A stretch of DNA of 64,000 nt, from NCBI RefSeq assembly GCF_042788235.1, contig NZ_JBHZOL010000031.1, positions 124,001 to 188,000 on the forward strand. Direction: 5' to 3'. The notes under the pieces were generated by a model that saw only the letters and a list, made by a program, of their open reading frames with translations, ran no database searches and was not told the origin of the DNA. The stretch comes from Sphaerothrix epifaneia (GTDB lineage: Bacteria; Cyanobacteriota; Cyanobacteriia; Phormidesmidales; Phormidesmidaceae). The position numbers and the translations under genes are program-made. Below, one piece after another: positions 63,104-64,000 of this stretch. Every line of letters begins with the position of its first letter. Positions within the stretch are counted from its first letter, which is position 1.

Positions 63104-64000
63104 ATGCTTGATCCTGCTTTCTGGCTGCTTAGCTGCACAAACTGCACCCAGCCCTCAACCCCAACTGCGGTTGCTACCTCCCCAACGCTTTGTAGCCCCC
63201 ATCCGGTAGCAGCCAATTTGCCTCAGCCGATTTCAAGCTGCCCTGCTCCAGAAGCCACCCTAACTCCTGACTGGTCGCCTACGCAGACGATTCAATCGGC
63301 TGTTCACCTGTTGGCGGCTACCCCCAGCCTAAAATTTACCGAAAAAATAGCGGTTGCCACCGCCAAAACCAAGGCCACTGCCCCCCCGGAACCGCCAGCG
63401 ACGGCTGCTAGCTCACCAGCGGCCACCCCACCACCAACCGCCCCGCCACCCCAGTCGCGCTTGCAAATCGGTAGCCAGGGAACTGATGTGCGGCAACTGC
63501 AAACAGCTTTACAACAGCTAGGCTACAACCCCGGCCCGGTCGATGGACGCTATCAACAGCTCACCCGCTCAGCCGTCATCGCTTTTCAGCAAGCCCAAGG
63601 ACTCAACCCAGACGGCATTGTAGGGGCTGAAACCTGGGCCGCTTTAAGCCAACCTAGCCCCACCCCAGCGGGGTCAGCGCCTCAGCCGCCTAGAGCTTTA
63701 ACCGATCCGCCGCTGTCAACAGCGATCGCAGCAACCGCCCCGCCGCTGCCAGCAACGACAGCAGCTCTCGAACCCAGTGAGGTGAATACCTTACCCCCCG
63801 TTAACCGTCCCACCACCCAGCCGCCCCTGCCGTTGACACCCCTCGCTGCCGCAGATATAAGCGAAGATGATCCCAAAGAACGCTGGATTTTGGTTTGGGG
63901 AATTGTGCATATCGGTGGCTGGATTTTGATTGCCCAGCAAACCTCCGGCAGCGTGATCCACCTCAGTCGTCTAGGGAAAAAGCTGGGTAAATTGCGCCAG
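63104..64000 (+). CDS. Peptidoglycan-binding (PG_binding_1) membrane protein, partial
   Basis: Open from ATG 63104 to the window edge (299 codons, no stop). Cys/Pro-rich N-terminus, Ala/Thr/Pro linker, then a PG_binding_1 domain (about residues 120-180): LQIGSQGTDVRQLQTALQQL, then YNPGPVDGRYQQLT and GLNPDGIVGAETWAAL. A second Pro-rich linker leads to one hydrophobic segment (WILVWGIVHIGGWILIAQ). ATG lies after CCGGAGGACA at about 63078-63087, 17 bases upstream. The C-terminal part is missing from this window. Confidence 0.8.
   Translation, partial: MLDPAFWLLSCTNCTQPSTPTAVATSPTLCSPHPVAANLPQPISSCPAPEATLTPDWSPTQTIQSAVHLLAATPSLKFTEKIAVATAKTKATAPPEPPATAASSPAATPPPTAPPPQSRLQIGSQGTDVRQLQTALQQLGYNPGPVDGRYQQLTRSAVIAFQQAQGLNPDGIVGAETWAALSQPSPTPAGSAPQPPRALTDPPLSTAIAATAPPLPATTAALEPSEVNTLPPVNRPTTQPPLPLTPLAAADISEDDPKERWILVWGIVHIGGWILIAQQTSGSVIHLSRLGKKLGKLRQ

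Noticed and set aside
63682..63876. 64-codon minus ORF, Gly/Val-rich
   Set aside because: Antisense of the Pro/Ala/Thr-rich linker of the peptidoglycan-binding protein.
1..64000. CRISPR array or prophage
   Set aside because: No regularly spaced repeats and no phage structural genes seen; the repeats are dispersed.
1..64000. Frequent GCGATCGC octamers as a special element
   Set aside because: This is the HIP1 palindrome, common across cyanobacterial genomes; spread evenly in genes here.

Overview
The window is chromosomal DNA from a cyanobacterium, probably a Leptolyngbya/Nodosilinea-like filamentous lineage. The genus is an inference. The evidence is psbQ (cyanobacterial PSII lipoprotein), hpd plus homogentisate phytyltransferase (tocopherol), a CPP1-like J-domain membrane protein, a DUF5340 protein, an Rre1/Ycf29-type regulator, a CHASE2 Ser/Thr kinase, a multi-GAF/PAS hybrid kinase, and dozens of copies of the HIP1 palindrome GCGATCGC. 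Gene density is high, with no prophage, no CRISPR array and no complete transposon.

Layout. 0-9 kb: CPP1-like protein, a HAD phosphatase and hpd (minus strand), a structured intergenic element, psbQ, a DAO-type oxidoreductase, an armadillo-like membrane protein, thyX, a DUF5340 protein, trpC and lpdA. 9-17 kb: a small hypothetical, a SpoU/TrmH methyltransferase, tRNA-Leu(CAG), murA, an M48 protease whose 3' end lies inside tRNA-Leu(CAA), a Y1/RAYT-type transposase relic without its HUH motif, upp, msrA, an untracked 34-aa membrane peptide and ndk. 17-25 kb: TerC-type protein, GH3-family protein, EVE protein and tsaE, orphan ParA, Ppx/GppA. 25-31 kb: sdhC-like and sdhA, then a three-gene set (cytosine-deaminase-like amidohydrolase, isochorismatase-like hydrolase, FAD-linked oxidase). 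31-35 kb: M50-CBS protease, small proteins, EamA exporter. 35-44 kb: a 2011-residue hybrid kinase, a DUF262-HNH protein, a SAM methyltransferase, a VOC protein. 44-50 kb: a minus-strand run fabD-plsC-DUF2288-AI-2E-hpt; divergently cobU and a ChaN-like protein. 50-56 kb: ureD and the methionine salvage genes mtnCDB (minus) opposite mtnA (plus), a second AI-2E protein, an acetoacetate-decarboxylase-like protein. 56-64 kb: a small hypothetical, an MFS transporter, a Nudix hydrolase, Rre1, a CHASE2 kinase, aroE, and a peptidoglycan-binding membrane protein that runs off the right edge.

How genes work together: hpd makes homogentisate and hpt prenylates it, so the first two tocochromanol steps are both here though 43 kb apart. 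The mtn genes recycle methylthioribose phosphate to methionine. fabD and plsC link fatty-acid and phospholipid synthesis. SdhC-like and SdhA form part of succinate dehydrogenase, but no sdhB is in the window.

The most unusual signals are in non-coding and decayed sequence: a dispersed intergenic repeat family (A) of five copies; a ~105-bp repeat (B) in two inverted copies, one of them inserted inside an A copy; a nested-stem element between hpd and psbQ; a transposase relic with an intact frame but no catalytic histidines; and a protein gene that reads into a tRNA. No clear-cut new defence or catalytic system is proven. The 27.6-31.2 kb trio and the DUF262-HNH gene are the best candidates for uncharacterised function.
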